A DNA stretch of 64,000 bases from Rostratula benghalensis (lineage: Eukaryota > Chordata > Aves > Charadriiformes > Rostratulidae): NCBI GenBank assembly GCA_013399305.1, contig VXAI01000020.1, forward strand, positions 4,062,545-4,126,544. Reading direction: 5' to 3'. The notes below the pieces were generated by a model. That model saw nothing but the letters and a program-made list of their open reading frames with translations, searched no databases and had not been told where the DNA came from. Of the stretch, positions 1 to 14,875 are shown in pieces (the stretch's first letter is position 1; each line of letters opens with the position of its first letter). A program made the translations under genes and the position numbers.

Positions 1-1881
1 CAAACACTGCATAATTGAAATTATCTATCAACATCCTTAAGTCTCATTCACAAAAGTAATTATGGGAGACAATGGGGAAAGGGTTTTTCATTTTGTTAGT
101 GCTCCTTGCTTTCTTGAGTCTTTGGAGAGGGAATGATACATGCTGAATGAAGCTTTTCCTGTTTATTCGCTATACTGATAGCAGTCATGTGACTATGGAC
201 AGTACAGTTCTGAACTGACTAACAATCTCTGTCAAAACATGAGATCTATTAGCTCAGTTTTATACGTATGCGGCTATATGGCTTCTGGTAGACTCAGGGT
301 ACAAGTCTGCCTGTGAATGGCTGAGCAGACATATGTTAAATAGTATTACCTAGTAACACCTGCCGTAATAATTAAATCCTGCCTGCAGACTAACAGAGTC
401 TCCTACAGAAGCTGCTCTGATCCTGTTCACATAGGAAGGCATCCATGCGAAGAAAAAGGTTACCTGATTTCTTTTACAGGTTGTCAGGGGATAGCAGGTT
501 CCTTTAAGGGGAGCCAAGGTCTATAAAAGCTTTATTTCATAAATCTGTGCTGGCCCCCTGTAATTAGTTGCCTAGCAGCCTCCACAGCAGATAGCGAGCA
601 TCTGGCTCATAAAAGGTTACTCACTGGTGAGAGCTGATCCTGGAAGGGGAAGCTTTAATGAAGTAGAGCAGGACAACCTTAAGAAAAGATTCAGTCAGTT
701 GTTCTGTGAGTGAAGCACAGCTTTGCTGTAGAAAAAAACTGAGAATGTAAGTACTTGCAGCTAAAATGTACGGGGTTTTTTGGACAGGAAGCCAGGATGA
801 AATTCTTTCTTTTGGTCTGTTGAAGTTTTATTAGAGAGATGCTTGAAAAAGAAATTCAGGGACTTTTGCCCCTCCTTCTAGCTAGGAGAAGAGGGTCAGT
901 AGCCAGAGGTAGGGAAGTGAAAGCTTCTGGCAAAGGGGAAAAGTATCAAACTAGCTCTGCTGGAGAGTAGGAGAGCTGCAGCAAAGCTTTGGTTAAGGCT
1001 TCCTGAGAGAAATCTGGAGATAAATTCTGCATTGACTTCCCAACTGGGTTTTCAGCTACCCAGTTTGCGCCAGGCAATAAACCACTTTGAAGCTCTGTTT
1101 ACAAAATCTAGAAAGTAGGAAGGCCTGTGTGGAAAAAAAAAATATAAAAATTTAGCAGCAAGCATGGTATTTCTATGAAAACTGTATCACGATCTTCTAG
1201 TTTCTCAGCCTATTATCAACTAGCACATATTCTGTAGGACAGAAACCCTGTGTCTGGCAAGCCCTTTCTGAAGCAGCTCTGTCTAGGGTGTCTGTATTGC
1301 ATTTATTATTTATTTATTATCCAGTTTGTAAAAAATCTCTCTCCCTAAAAGCTTTTATGTGTTTATGGCTAGCTGCAATGAACTCTCTTATCCCTTAATG
1401 AAGAGCAGGTTTTTCAGTCCAGGTTCCTGACTTTGGGTTCTGCACAGGGTTTTTTTTCTGTCTTACTGCTGACTTCTTTGAGGTCTTGGTCTGGAAGCTG
1501 TGATTACTGAAGCTTTGAACCAACTAGCAGACACAACATACACACGCTCATAGATATATGCATATAAAATGCTAAGTGTGTGTCCAAGTGCTGTCTAGTG
1601 GGTTCTAGAGGGCAACAGTGAAAATTTTTGGCCTAATACAAACTTATTGTTCTGATACCTCCTTCTTACTAGTCCCTCCTCTCTCTCCTTCTTCACTATT
1701 AAATAACCCTGCAATCTGGTAGGGGAAATGAGGGAAGAGGAGCAATGACAATGAAGCAACAAGAAAATGAAGTGTGTATGTGTATATATATATATTTTAG
1801 AATATAAATATAAAGGAAAAGGCTAGGGAATTAGGGTCCTTAGAGGAAAAGCAGACTGTTCTAGCCACCTCTTGCTATTAA
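1..1881. other. Intergenic, nothing recognised
   Basis: AT-rich unique sequence with a short TA run near 1785..1795. No gene or repeat family recognised. Confidence 0.6.
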
Positions 1882-2186
1882 CAGAATCACATAATGACAA
1901 AATGGTAGAAGTTGGAAGGGACCTTCAGAGATCTAATCCACCCAACCCCTGCCAAAGAAGATTCATTTACGGCCAGTTGGACATGAACACATCCAGGCAG
2001 GTTTTGAATATCACCAGAGAAGGAGACACCACAACCTCTCTGGAAAGCCTGTTTCAGTGCTCTGTCACCCTCATAGCAAAGAAGTTTTCCTTCATGTTGA
2101 GATGGAATTTCCTTCCATCCAGTTCCAGCTTGTGCCTGTTGCTCTGTGTCCTGTCACTGGGCATCATGGAAAAAAGCTTTAAAAAA
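1882..2186 (-). mobile_element. CR1 LINE 3' fragment
   Basis: Plus-strand 'cagaatcacataatgacaaa' and 'gttggaagggaccttcagag' are the reverse complement of the CR1 3' end. The match runs to 'ctgtcactgggcatcatgga'. The 156-codon open frame over it is derived from this repeat and is not a gene. Confidence 0.92.
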
Positions 2187-5100
2187 ACCCCACCTGCTAG
2201 CTACTTAACCCAAGTAATTAGAAATGAGAGCAATCTCCACACCATTTTTGCTGTTCATATAGTTGTACCCAATGGTGTGATGGAGAGAAAAAGCTGTGAC
2301 TGGTTACTTAATGACTGGAAGCTGCAGCAAGTTAGAGAATAATGGCGGGAATTCAACCAGGGGACTCCTTCCAGAAAGCCCTCCAAGAAGGCATTATGTA
2401 CTTGCTTTTGCTCATATTACAGGTGCTAGAACTTGATGGAGAGAAGTTAAGAGATCTATCTAGCTGGTGCCTCTTCTTTCTTTCTTTCTTGTTTTTAATT
2501 AAAGGCAAATATGGTATTTTAGAAAATGGTAGGAATATTAATAGGCAGAACAGAAGGTATTTGACATTAAAAAAAAAAACCCTGATAATCATTCTCCTTC
2601 ACCAGTCTTTGAAAACAAGCGATATGCACTTACGTTTTTGCAGATTAAGAGGTTCTATATGCTGGCCTTAGTTCTCATTTTGCTTTATTCCTTGAAGTAA
2701 TGTTTTCTATATGATAATTTTCTTTTTCTGGGAATACATTATTTGACCTGAGATGAATACTCAATAAGGAAGAGACAAGAATAAAAAAAAGACCAAACAT
2801 TTTAAGATGCTTTGAAGGATGTTCACCTATTGGAAGATGTCTGTTCTTGCTTATCTGTTGCCTGTAGATGTGTTGTCTTTGTCATATCTGTGTTCACATT
2901 TAATTACTTCTGAACTCCTCAATGTTTATTTATGTAAAAAGCTCATCTCTTTTTTTAGGTCTTCTGTTCAAATTATTTCTTTTAAATTAAGCCTGAGCCA
3001 TGTCTGTGTTCCAGCACGTTGACCTTTAACTGCCTGCATTAGTGGTAATGTTTGCATCAGCATTGCCAGTCACAAAAAAACCAGTGCTGTAGGACAGGAA
3101 GGCTTCAATTTCCCCCCCGATACAAGAGAAGTAGGGTGTTGGGGTTTGTTTTATTTTTGTTGGTTTGGTTTTTTTAATCAGAATAACAGCAGAAATAACA
3201 GGTCTATAATTATTAGCAGGGAGGTGCTAACTACTAACTTGCCATGCCCTTTTCTTCTTTGCTTTTGGTTAGCTACAATAAAATGGTAGTGAAAAATGGC
3301 AGCATATGGCGGTGGGCAAGGGAAAGGAAACACAAGTGAGAGAATGTACCACGACAAAAATAAGTAAAAGTCAAATCTGTGATGCTGGGTCATTTTGTCT
3401 CATCGCTCCATGAGGTTAATTAACAACAAAATATGCCTTACATACACTAATATGCCCACTGAGTCCCACAATAAACAATTCGGTCTTCAACCATTAAATT
3501 ACAGAAATAACTTGTGTTTCTCAGCCTTGAATTTTTAACTGGAGCTGGTGAAACAGAAAAACACATAAATGGGACTGCAAACTGAGCTCCAAGAGTATTT
3601 TAGTTCTTCAAAATATGTGACTTGGTGCACATGTGAGTCAACAATGTGATTTTGGTAGTAAATTATTTGTATTGCAGCTGGAATAGAGGTGACTTGTTCT
3701 CCTCCTTTTAAAGGCCAAATGCTGGATACCATACAAAGCAGTTTCCCTGGCCCACTCTGAAAGGGCAACAATGCTTCAGTTCCCAAATTCTGTAGCTCTT
3801 GTTTGTGTTACCTGCTCTACTTAATTCCCTTTGTAAATTAATCCATGGGCTTATTACAGGAAAAATAAAATGTGAGGAGACCATGACTTTCAATCCTAAA
3901 GAGATGCTGTTTTCACTGTTGACACATACTTTGGTAAAAGCAACAGTTCTGTTACTGTGCTTTGACAAATAGTCTTGGCAGAGTCAGTAAATGTGACAGC
4001 AAGAGATCCTAGCTACAGTAGAGTACAGTTGGATAGGATGTAGTTCTAAATGCTTGAGGGATAAAAGAACATGCATTCAAGTTCCCTGCTGAGACTTTGG
4101 ATCTTTTCTAGCACATACCTTGTAGTAGGACAAATGCTGGAAAGGAGCACTCTCTTGAATGTGGTGCTTAGAGTTTGGTGTCTTTTTTCTATCTCGTTCT
4201 CTCTTTTGTTCCACCAAAAGGCAGATCTGGAGTGCTCTCTAAAAGAAATAAATCTAATATTGTTGCCATAATTCTACTTGTACTCTTTCTCTAAAAAAGA
4301 GATTCATACTTCAGGGACTATTTGCTATTTTGTGTTGAGCAGAGTGATGGCTGTATTTGTTCTCCATCTCTTAATTTATGAAATGCTCTGATATGTATTT
4401 GGAACAAAAGACTTTACAAAAAGCTTTAGTCTATCACAACCTGTTAATCTCATTACAGTCCTATTTTTTCTCTGTTACACAAGCACACAGACATATATGT
4501 ATGCTATTATCCGGGTATTTATTTTCTGTATTTCTGGTTACCATTTGGTTCTTAATACTAAATGAGTGTTTGAATATTTCTTCCTTGCTCATCAACATAA
4601 AACTCCCTTTAACTGTCTTCCCAGACTCTACTTGCGCAGTAACTGGCCTTTTGAGTCTAAGTATAAGCTATGTAAAGCACCGTATTTTATGATCAACTAT
4701 GACTGATGCTACAGAATTGGGTTCTTGTTTGGTAGTATTTTGTGGCTATGGTCTTGTCTTCAGGTAATCATTCTAATTGAGATCTGACCTGATTTACTTT
4801 ACTGTCCGAAACCACGTTACTTTATGAAGCATTTTGTTTCTTAACACGAAATAGAACAGCTGAATTCCAGTCTCCTGAATATTGAGAATCTGTTTTTCTT
4901 AAAACAGGAGGGTTTTTGTTTAACACATGACCAAAGAGTGGAGAGGGCTTCCTACCACTCTTCTAGTTCCCACATGCAGAACTGTTAAGGACTTGCTCAT
5001 CACCTGATGCTCATATACAGTAGTCCAAAGTGTTCTTAGGACTGCTAAATATTTTTAGAAAGTAGTAATTTGCCAGCATTTGCTCTATACACTATCCACC

Positions 5101-8100
5101 TCAATAACTGAAAAGAGCAGAAATTAGTAGAGAGACCTTGGTCCACTTGATGACACTGTGGGGAAATCGGGAAGTTTTTGTTGTACCACAGCCTGCCTTG
5201 TGTGAGCAGAAAAGTATAACAGCAAAAGAATAATGTGACATTTTTAAACCCAAATTTAAACCCTATTGTCATATGAAAAGGGGGGGAAGATCAGATGGCT
5301 ATAAATCCTGATCACAGATTGTGGACTACCTAACTTACCTTTTCAGCCACTAGAATTAGTGTCGTATATAAATGTCCATAAAAGAAGTAAATGAAAAAAA
5401 AAATGTGACGGACTTCCCACTTCATTTGGAGCTAGCTTCATTAAGCTGGAAGGCTTGAACTGGAATAAAGTTGATTCTTCTCTTGCCTACACTTTATTAT
5501 TTGTCTGAAAAGAACATTTTTGCCATTCGCAGTCAAAATTTCCAGTGGAGTTCTTCTTTCGGTACTGCTTTAGATACTGCTAGCTCTAAACACCTTACTT
5601 ACCTGTGTTGTACTTTTCAGCAGTCACAGAGCGAGAAAAACATGTATCATTGACCTCAGTATCGTTTGTCAATTTCAAATTTTTTTCTGATTTTCCCTTG
5701 AGTTTGAGCAATACAATCAAGTATCAGGATTTCTGTCCAGTAGAGCAATATTGCTGTGTTTTCTGACTTGTTCAGTAGATTGAAACGGGTAACACTAGTT
5801 GTTTCTTCCCAATATGAATGTGAGGCATGCTTTTTGCTACCAAAATTGCCTAACAAGCAATAGAAAGGCAGATTGTAAATCCTCTTTAAATTGTAACAAT
5901 CCTCTTTAAAAATATTTATTTTTATTTTTTTATAATTGGTGATTTCCCTGTTCACCTCAACACCCTACAACAAACCTCACTTCTATTGTACATGCATGAG
6001 TATGTATATCCAAACTTATAGACAATCAACCTCTAAAGTGAAACAGGAGAGGCAGGAAAAAATTATTTATAGAAGACACATCTTAAGTTCTGTTTTATTT
6101 TACAGTTTGGGGGACTGTCAATAAAAATGTTTGTTTTTGCTGCAGAATTGTCTACATCTCTGTAAATAATTTAATTGAGCTGTGAATATTCAGTGACTGA
6201 AACCTAATTACTTTGTGGCTTAATTTGAGTGCTGCTTGACTGCTCTGGAGTTGCGGGTAATTTAACAATGTAGATAGTATGTGAACATGGAATGTTAAAC
6301 AGTGACTGGGAGAGAGTTAAAAATGAAAAAACTCTCCTGCAGTTTAAAGGTATGCTACTGCCTGGGCTGCTTGTACCATCCAAGGGCTTTATACAGACAG
6401 CTTTATGTACAGTGCTTCCTGAAATATCTATGGGAATATTTTTATACATCATTAAGTAATTGCTTTCCTCTCCCCCATAGAATTTTGTAATCATTTTGCT
6501 CATAAAGATTAATGACGTATTACGATGAATCACATTCACTCCTGTGAGCTTCAGCTTTCAGTTTTAATAGCAGGTTAGGTGTCATGCAGTTATTTTTCCT
6601 ATGAGTTTCTTTAAACATTTCTACCAACAGTCTCATTGTTTCTGGAGGGAATGTGAAGTCTGTGCTTTTCCTGAAGAGGTATTTCAATCATGTTAAATTG
6701 CATGGCATGCAGTGCTTCTGTGGTGTGTGTTTCTGATACCTGTAAAATGTAGTTATCATTGAATATTGCTCCTATAGAACTTTAATCCCTGTCTTCTGGG
6801 TTCATGACAGGTCAAAACCATTATTCCTATTATATATGATTCTGTGCTTCTATTTTTCATCTGACTTATAATAAACTTCTAATATAAATGCCTACTGTTA
6901 AATTATATGTAGAATTAATATTTAGCTGCCTATAAAATAATATAATTCCAAAGAAGTCTGCATTTTAAATGGCATTCTCATTTTTCAGAATTGACTAGGA
7001 AAGTTCAAGGAGTGGAGGGGGGGGAATTCATTTGCAAAAAAAAAATGTGTACCATGTATTCTCCAGTGGAAAGTAAGGGAACTGAGAATAATGGGAAAAT
7101 GATACACAATGCTTGCGTTGTTCATCTATTATTCTATGAACCAGTCATCAACAGTGATGTCGTCAATAGTTTACTAGCAGCTTACTGAAATGAATAAATA
7201 AGACTTGCCATTAATTTGTGAGTTGATTATCTAAATTTCTGTTCTATGTTCACATATCTCAAGGAAGACGCCTAAGAATTTTCAGAAGAATGGGTTTAAG
7301 AGCTACCTGGGGTTTATGACAATGAGCTAAAAGAATTTCAAGGTTCTACTCTACTGAGGTAAGTGCTACCATGATAAAAATATTTGTTGAGTTTGGTTTT
7401 CTTTTCTTAAACATGTGTTTACATGAGTAAAGTGAGAACTTTCCACGAGAAGTGGAAAATAATAATTATTATCATTTTCTTCAGAAAATTATCTAGGGGC
7501 ACAAGGGGAAGTAGCCTGCGGTTCAGGTGTGCCTTCAAAGTCAATATGCATTAAGTATGTTAGATTGTTGCATAGACCTTGCAAAACAAAACCCGTGAGC
7601 TTTGAGCAACTCCTGAAACAGTGGAGAAGCTGTGCTCTGTTAAGAGGTGACCTCTTCTTATCTGGCATCAAATGATCTCTGAGTTGGGTTTTCTGCAGTG
7701 CTGAACAGGGTTTGGTGGTCTTCTTGGTCTTTCTGTGGCATAACAGGGTTAATTCTTGGGAATGAGTCTAACAACCATTATAGCCTGATGCAGAAACAGT
7801 CAACCAATCTATGGCTGCAGAAGGAAATGTTTCACTTATTAAAATAAATTTAAAAAAAAATCACAAAACAAAAACAAAAAACCTCCACACACATTCCTGA
7901 TTGGCTGAGGTGTTTTAGTATTTTAGTATTTGTTCTATTATTTTTGCAAAGCACTGTAATAACACTAAATAATTTACATTATTTACTTCCTTGTTTTCTA
8001 GACTAACAAAATTGTTTTGGCAATGTCCTTAAATCTCTCCACAATCTGTGCCATGGCTATACCTCTCTTCTGTTTATACCTAAGCAATCTGCCAAAATAA

Positions 8101-8406
8101 ACAGCAAACTCTTCTAAATTTTAACCCCTTTCTGAAAACTCACAGTGTTTTTAGAAGACAATATCCTCCCAGGAACTTTGACTGCACTGCATAAAAAAGA
8201 TCACAGAATAAATTTATCTCCGGACCAAGACTAGCCATTGTGGCACTGCACTTCAGCTATTACTCTACTCTTAAACTCCAAGTTTATTCTTATAGATATG
8301 TACAGTTTAATTCCTGAACCAAAGTCCCTGCCATGTGTTGAAATATCTCTGATGGTATACCTTGCAGACTTTTCCATTGGGATTTAGGTGTACAGTGTTC
8401 ACCTAA

Positions 8407-8424
8407 ATTCACTGTACAGTGAAT
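8407..8424. repeat. Perfect 18-base palindrome
   Basis: ATTCACTGTACAGTGAAT is its own reverse complement. No gene is nearby, and its function is unknown. Confidence 0.9.
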
Positions 8425-10044
8425 GCCTGGGTTCAGGCCAGAAGAGGGTACTTTGGTTTAGGCAGCCTGTTATTTCCCTGATAAAGCAGGGAAAAGGCCA
8501 GATTTTCTTCTCTACTGCAGCCTGATGGGTAGAATCAATGCTTACACTCACCTGATGCAACAAAATATATACTATTGTATATTTGTAGCCTGGAAGGATC
8601 TATCCCTTTCCAGTTGCTAGTCCGCACTGTATCTACAGGGCAGGTACTCAAGTCTCCTTCTGTTATAGAGCCCTAGAGGCTTATAATAGCTTGTGGAATA
8701 TATTTTTACCACCAAGGCTTTCTAGGAGCCTAGGTAGTGCTTGGCCCACATGAGCGTTGTACTTACAGTGCTCAGCATGGAAGACAGTTGCGTGTTTGCC
8801 ATCACCCCACACAGGGTTCCAAGCCAATGGAAGAGGTCAAAAGTGGGATTTCAACTGTGACTACCTTTGCTGCTGCTGAGAAGGCAGGTTCAATATGTGT
8901 GTCATCTTAAGGATATAACCTGCATAGATGCAGAGTCAAATGTGTCCTGCTGATTCACAGCAGTCAACAAGCTGGAAAATAGAAGAAGAATCATGTCCTC
9001 CATGGAGTTTCTACAGCTTGTGCCTTCCAGCAAAGCTTTTTCAGGCTGGGGCTACTCTGTGCAGAGTAAAATAAGTGGACAGAGCCCTCAACTCACCCAT
9101 AAGGCAGAGGAGACAATAATTCATATTCTGAACAGTACCCTGAGGACTATGTGTAAGCTTCCCAAGGAATGGTGATATTTCATTATTTTATTCAATGAAA
9201 TGTGTGTAAGCTGACCTGGATCAATGCTCTAAGTACTAATTCGTCATATTCTCTTACTGCTCTGTCTTATCAGCCTTTCCAGTATGTTACAATATATAGT
9301 GCAAAAAACAGACCCCTTGGATCCTAAAATATGAAAAAGTTCTCTGCACAGCAGAGGATGTGAATGGCATCTTTTGGGTTTTTTTGGTTCTTCCTGTCTT
9401 GCCCCACAAAAATCCCTGTGGTGGTGTTCATGAGAAATACCTCTGGTACAAGGAGATCTGAACACTTTTAGAATGTGCTTGAAAATGTTTTAATCACTTT
9501 GCGATGTAGTTTCCAACTTCAAAGAGAACATGAGAAGTGACTTTAATACAAATTTAGGATTCCAGTTCCCCCTCCTAGGATTGTTCTTGACCATGAGGAG
9601 ATTTTTCAAAAGCTGTGTACATCCAGAGGGTGACCCTTTCAAACTCTCTAGATGCTACAAAATGCAATCCCTTGACTCTGTAAAACAACTTACTGGCCTG
9701 GATGTTTTTGTCCTAAAATCACTTTTCAACCCTTAAGGTACACAGATACAAGCTTAAATGCTTTTTTGTAGTATAAGACTCCATAGGAAGTACAATCACT
9801 TTCTGAAGTCTGTCAATATAATGAGCATTCTCTGTATTTGTTTTTTAAATTTATAAATGTTCCTACAACAGCTACCAGTAAAGAAGTACTCCATAAATTT
9901 TACCTTTCCAGGAAGTATTTCTTCAAGTAACCTCTAAGTCTAATCCAGATGATGTTCTGTAAGTCTGTAAAACTTTATTGAAAAGTAGGACATGGCCAAG
10001 GGTTTTGTTCTGCTATGTTTGAGAAGATGGAAGAGGCTAACCAT

Positions 10045-10070
<26 letters not shown>
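10045..10070 (+). repeat. A26 homopolymer
   Basis: Twenty-six consecutive A. It could be a retroposed poly(A) tail, but I recognise no retrocopy or SINE upstream of it. Confidence 0.9.
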
Positions 10071-10075
<5 letters not shown>

Positions 10076-13000
10076 TATTTCCACTGATTTTTTTTTGAGA
10101 CAAGACATGATTATTTTACAGTGCTGTTATTGCTGTTGTTTAACTCCAGCAGCAGCAGGGGGACAGGAGATGTAAAACAGGGCAGCATGGGGATTACTGT
10201 GCATTCTGTGTCAGGGGGATAACTGAGGGGGTGAGTATGTGCTGGTATACTCTAAGTGTTATGCTTTTTCAGTTATGCAGCAAAATGCGGAGTTTTTGAG
10301 TGACTCAACAAATTTCTATGTTCCAAGTGAGCTAAAAGCTGATAAATAGAATTATCCTTCCCTGTGGTTTACTTGCTCTATGAAGAGCAAGGAGTTCAAG
10401 TCCTAGTAGTAAATGGGAGTACCATAGTGGTTTTGCAGCAGTTGAAACACTTGGGAAGGAAGCTGGAATCCTGGTTGCTTTAATTCTCTACCTATGAGCA
10501 TTTCTTTCAAGCATACAAATCTTTTTTGTTTCATGGTTGCAATGCAAATCTGCATAAAGATTTAGATTCCATTATTTTATTGCTTTTTTCTGTACTGTTA
10601 CCTTCCAGAGAAGGAAGACTCTAGTTATCAGTAAATTCTGTGAAAGTTTTGAGTAAAGCTCTTCTTGCAGTTTAAATAGCAAGTGGTCACTTTTCAGATT
10701 TGATGCACATTTGTCTCAGGCAGAGAAAGGCAATGGATAAAACCATTTTTTTCTTAATTTTTTCTTAATGTCTTACACATTTGTTACACTCTTCTCATTG
10801 TCTTTCCATTGCAATAATGATCTGAAGGTCTCTCTTCACAGTTTCAAACACAGTATATTTACGTAATACTGATTACTCTTCTGCTAGGATTAGAGAATTT
10901 CAGTCATGCAATTTCACAAAAAGGGTACTTAAATGGCGTATTTTGACTTCTAGCTGATAGGCATGAGAAAAAGAAATGACCACAAAATGTCCTTGACACA
11001 GACAAAAATGAGAGGGAAATAAATTCAGCTTATTCTTGGGCTGGCTGACAGTGGGCAAACTGTAGGACATTGAAGGGTGATCCTGCCTACAGGCTCAATA
11101 ATGGAATTCCTGCTTTCAGATGAAGGGAATTAAAACTTTAACTTTCTTTCTCAAGGGTCTGAGTTCCCGTCTAAGGGCAAGTAAGGAAACGTGTTTGAAC
11201 ACGGAAACTACACTTAAGAAATATTATATGCTAATGTGTAGGGCTGGGCTGGGGGAGAAATGTTTTCCTTTGCACTTAACTAACTTTACATGTGGGGAGG
11301 TTGTACTTTACACTCTGTGCATCATATTTGCTGGAAGGCTGCCCAAAGCTTTAGTTAATGCTGGAACATATTCCAGCAAATGGATCAGCGGGAACAATGA
11401 GGTTTTTCTCCTAGTTTTGCACTAGCAGGTTTGTCAGACCCTGGGCAATCTATGCTGCCTTGAGGGTCCACTGAACTTGATGGGCCTTGGCTGCTCAGTC
11501 TCTATCTCCAACAGAAACTTAAGTCTCATATTATAGCACTGATTCAGTTCATTATGATCACTGTCCATTAATTATCCACAAACATACGTCAAAGGATATT
11601 TTAATAGAAAAACTGATTTTCCTTATCACTGTTTTAGCATTAGAACTATATTTACACTCTGGTACAGCTACTGCCAATGGATACAATAGGATAATATATG
11701 GCATTTATAGTCACATTTATGCAACAGTAAATGCAGTAATACTAATTGATTAGTCCAAACTATGTGAAGTAACTGAAAAAATTTATTAGGATAGAGCTTG
11801 GTTTAAGGTCAAATCACTTAAATCTTAAAGCATAAACAGTTTTCTTCATATCAGCTCTTTTAGTAGCGTACAATCCTAATGCGTAGTTTAAAACCATCAA
11901 GCAAATTCAGAAACAAGGTATGTTATTTCTAGTGTTCTATTGCAGTGCAGCTATTCCTGTTCTCAATTTTTTTTTTTCTCATTTGCCAATCTGCAGTTAA
12001 TCTGTAAAGCACTGCTGTATATAATCATTTTCTCCCTTTCAAGACATAGATACAATCAATTGCTTAGATTCTACTCACAACACCAGGGGAAAGACATTTG
12101 ATACTTTATCCTTCTGAGTGCCATAAATAAATAGCATCAGATAGCGAAAAAGAGAACACCAATACTTTCAGGCATAGAAGAGAATTGAGAAAGCACACAC
12201 TATTACATTCATTTTTACTGTGTTCCCTAGCCTGTCCTTTTAACCTGATTATGCCTGGGATTGTTAAGGGAAGCAAAGCATCTGACTCCCTTTGGATCTC
12301 ACCAATAGTTTCTGTAAAAGCCTGCAAATATTAACAGTGCTTTGAAGCACAGCAGTGGTTCTGAAATGGGAATTTCTCTTTCTATCTTCATACATATTCC
12401 AAGGGATTGTGCAGGGTCTCTTACCAAGCTATTTTAAGAGATGTCTGCAAAGACCTTTGTCTCAGCTTTCCAGAACAGTCCAAGATAACATCGGGGCTTG
12501 GGTCAGACTGGCTACTGAGATGAACAACAGATGCCCTCCCTGAGATCATTGCAGAAAAAAAACACTCCCCCATTGGTTCTGTTTTACCTCAAACCAGAAC
12601 AGATAGCCTGTGTGTGTATATATATATATGCTATACAGCATTAACAGTATAACATTTTGCTCTCACAGGCAATTTGACAATATTTGGGATAGACTTTATT
12701 TGGTTGATTCATCTGAGAACTATTCTAATATTTTTTTACCAATCGTGACAGGAAGAAGTCTGAAACAGTTTTATTTAGAGAAGAACCTTTTAAAAAGGAA
12801 AAGCACTCATGAAATTTGCTACTCAATTATTTATCAAGTATATTTGGGTATTTTCATATGTTTTGTAAATAAATATACTACTTACAGTACAATGAACCCA
12901 CTAACATAAGTATACCAGAAATTTTTTACAGAACCAAAATGATTGTGACAAGCTTATTCAAATGATACTTGATAAGAACATGGATTTTTCGAAGTGTGAC

Positions 13001-13408
13001 TGAAGACCTCAGATAGACTCTTATTAGGAATCTTGGGCACAAGAACATGTAAAGTTTATGATTTATTATTTTTTTCCCCTCAATGGTCATTACGAGGATT
13101 GTCCATAAGTCAAAAATGCAGTACAACTGCTGTTGCCAAGATTTTTCATCTTTTTTTCAGAGATGTCTTACAAGTCATATTTCTCTTTATTTATAAGTGT
13201 ACCTTTGGTACCTTAAATCTAAGGTACTTCAGAAGAGGTAATGATTCAAAGTTCACATAGTTCTATGCTTTTGCCAAATTCTAGTCTATAGTTGCCAAAA
13301 CAGCTTATTTTTAACAAAGCCAGACCTGCAGTATCAATATTATCGGTTCCACCTTGTTTAATTAGATTGCTGGTAAATACGTATCTTTTTAAACAAATTT
13401 TATTAACA

Positions 13409-13735
13409 CAGAATAACGAAGTTGGAAGGCATCTCTGAAGGCTGTCTATTCCAAACCTTGCTAAAATCCTACCAAATTAGATCAGGTTTCTTCGGGTGGT
13501 ATCTAGTTGTGCCTTAAACATCTCTAAGACTCCCAGCCTCTTTGGGCACCCTCCTGTTTGGCCACCTTCATGGGGTTGGGGGTTTTTGTACGTTTTTAAT
13601 AATAAAATCATCAGCATTTCCCATTTTCCAATTTGTGTGTATTGCACCATGTTTTATCACTGTGAACCTCTGAAAAAAGTCTGAAAGCATCTTCTCTGTA
13701 TCTTCTGATCAGGCAATATCTTTCCTTAAAAATCC
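13409..13735 (-). mobile_element. CR1 LINE 3' fragment, old and diverged
   Basis: It reads 'cagaataacgaagttggaag' on the plus strand, the reverse complement of a CR1 terminus. It continues with 'cagcctctttgggcaccctc' and CR1-like sequence to about 13735. Divergence is high and a short AT-rich insertion may split it near 13590..13650. Confidence 0.75.
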
Positions 13736-14875
13736 ATGAAGAAAGGCATTCATGAAAGTTGCCAATAATAATAACAAGCCCTGCTCATTACATTTTTTAA
13801 TTAAGTGGTCATCCCTGAAAACAACACTGTGTAGACAAAAATGTATAGACTGCATAAGTTCCAATTACTTCATCAGCTGATTTATTCTCTCTATGCTACT
13901 TTGTGACCAATGGGGGAAAAAAATCAACTAGAATTCATAAGCCTTTCAAAAATTTACAAAATCTAAGTTCATTAGATAATTTACTCCCAGGAAATAATTT
14001 AGCCACTTTGAATTATAATGGAGCTTGAAGTTGGGAAGAGTATCCTCCTAACAAAAATCAGATAGATTTGTTCCTAATTATAATGTTATATGTTCCAGAG
14101 CTGTGTAGTCTTTTGGGTTTTGTCTCTATTTTTCTCTGAGAAGAGACATCCATATAAAACAGCTGCAGCTCCAAAAGGACTTTCAGTGTTAAATTGATTT
14201 CATTGATTCAAATTTGATTACATACTAGAAACACATTTAGTTCAAGTTAAGCACATTAGCACACATCAGCTAGAATAAAATTCCAATTGCTTCTTTGTTA
14301 TTCATTAATGGAACTTAATGACTCCGACAAAACATTAATGAAGAAAAAATATTGGCTTGCATAATTCATTTGGAAAAATTAATTAATTGTTGTATTAAGG
14401 GCAGCCTACTCCATATAGTAATTACAGAATCTTTGGTGAAGAATTACTTCATTATATTTATTTTGCAAGCTGTTGTTTACTCCTTTCACTTCACATTGAT
14501 TTTTGTTATGCAGATAGTATATTTTTTTGCAGAAGAAAATTAAACACACTTTGAAATTATGATCATAACTAAGTATTTACAATTGATAGGATGACTGCAT
14601 TTTTACACTCAAGCTGTTAACATGATGTTTACTACACTCGGCATCTATTGGAAAGATAAGAAAATTTATCTTGACATAATATATAAAGTCACAAAAGACC
14701 TTTGCAACAGCTAATATACCAGTTCCAATGGACAACCATAATAGTCACTTTGGCTCAGCTGTATCTTTCTGAGAAGTAGAAAATAATTTGGGGGGCCACA
14801 TTTTCTCCTTGCTAAATTCCATTAAAGAGTTTGTAAGAAATTCCCATAAAAACTTAATATAATGATAGCATCTTT

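Larger units (their letters stand above)
2187..13408. other. Intergenic, no gene recognised
   Basis: About 11 kb of AT-rich sequence. Open frames are all short and show no family resemblance. It holds the A26 run, the 18-base palindrome, and a TG/TA microsatellite near 12610..12629. Confidence 0.6.

Noticed and set aside
1872..2342. 156-codon plus-strand open frame
   Set aside because: It is a read-through of the antisense strand of a CR1 3' fragment.
10045..10070. A26 run as the tail of a processed pseudogene
   Set aside because: No AATAAA just before it on the plus strand and no coding similarity upstream; left as a simple repeat.
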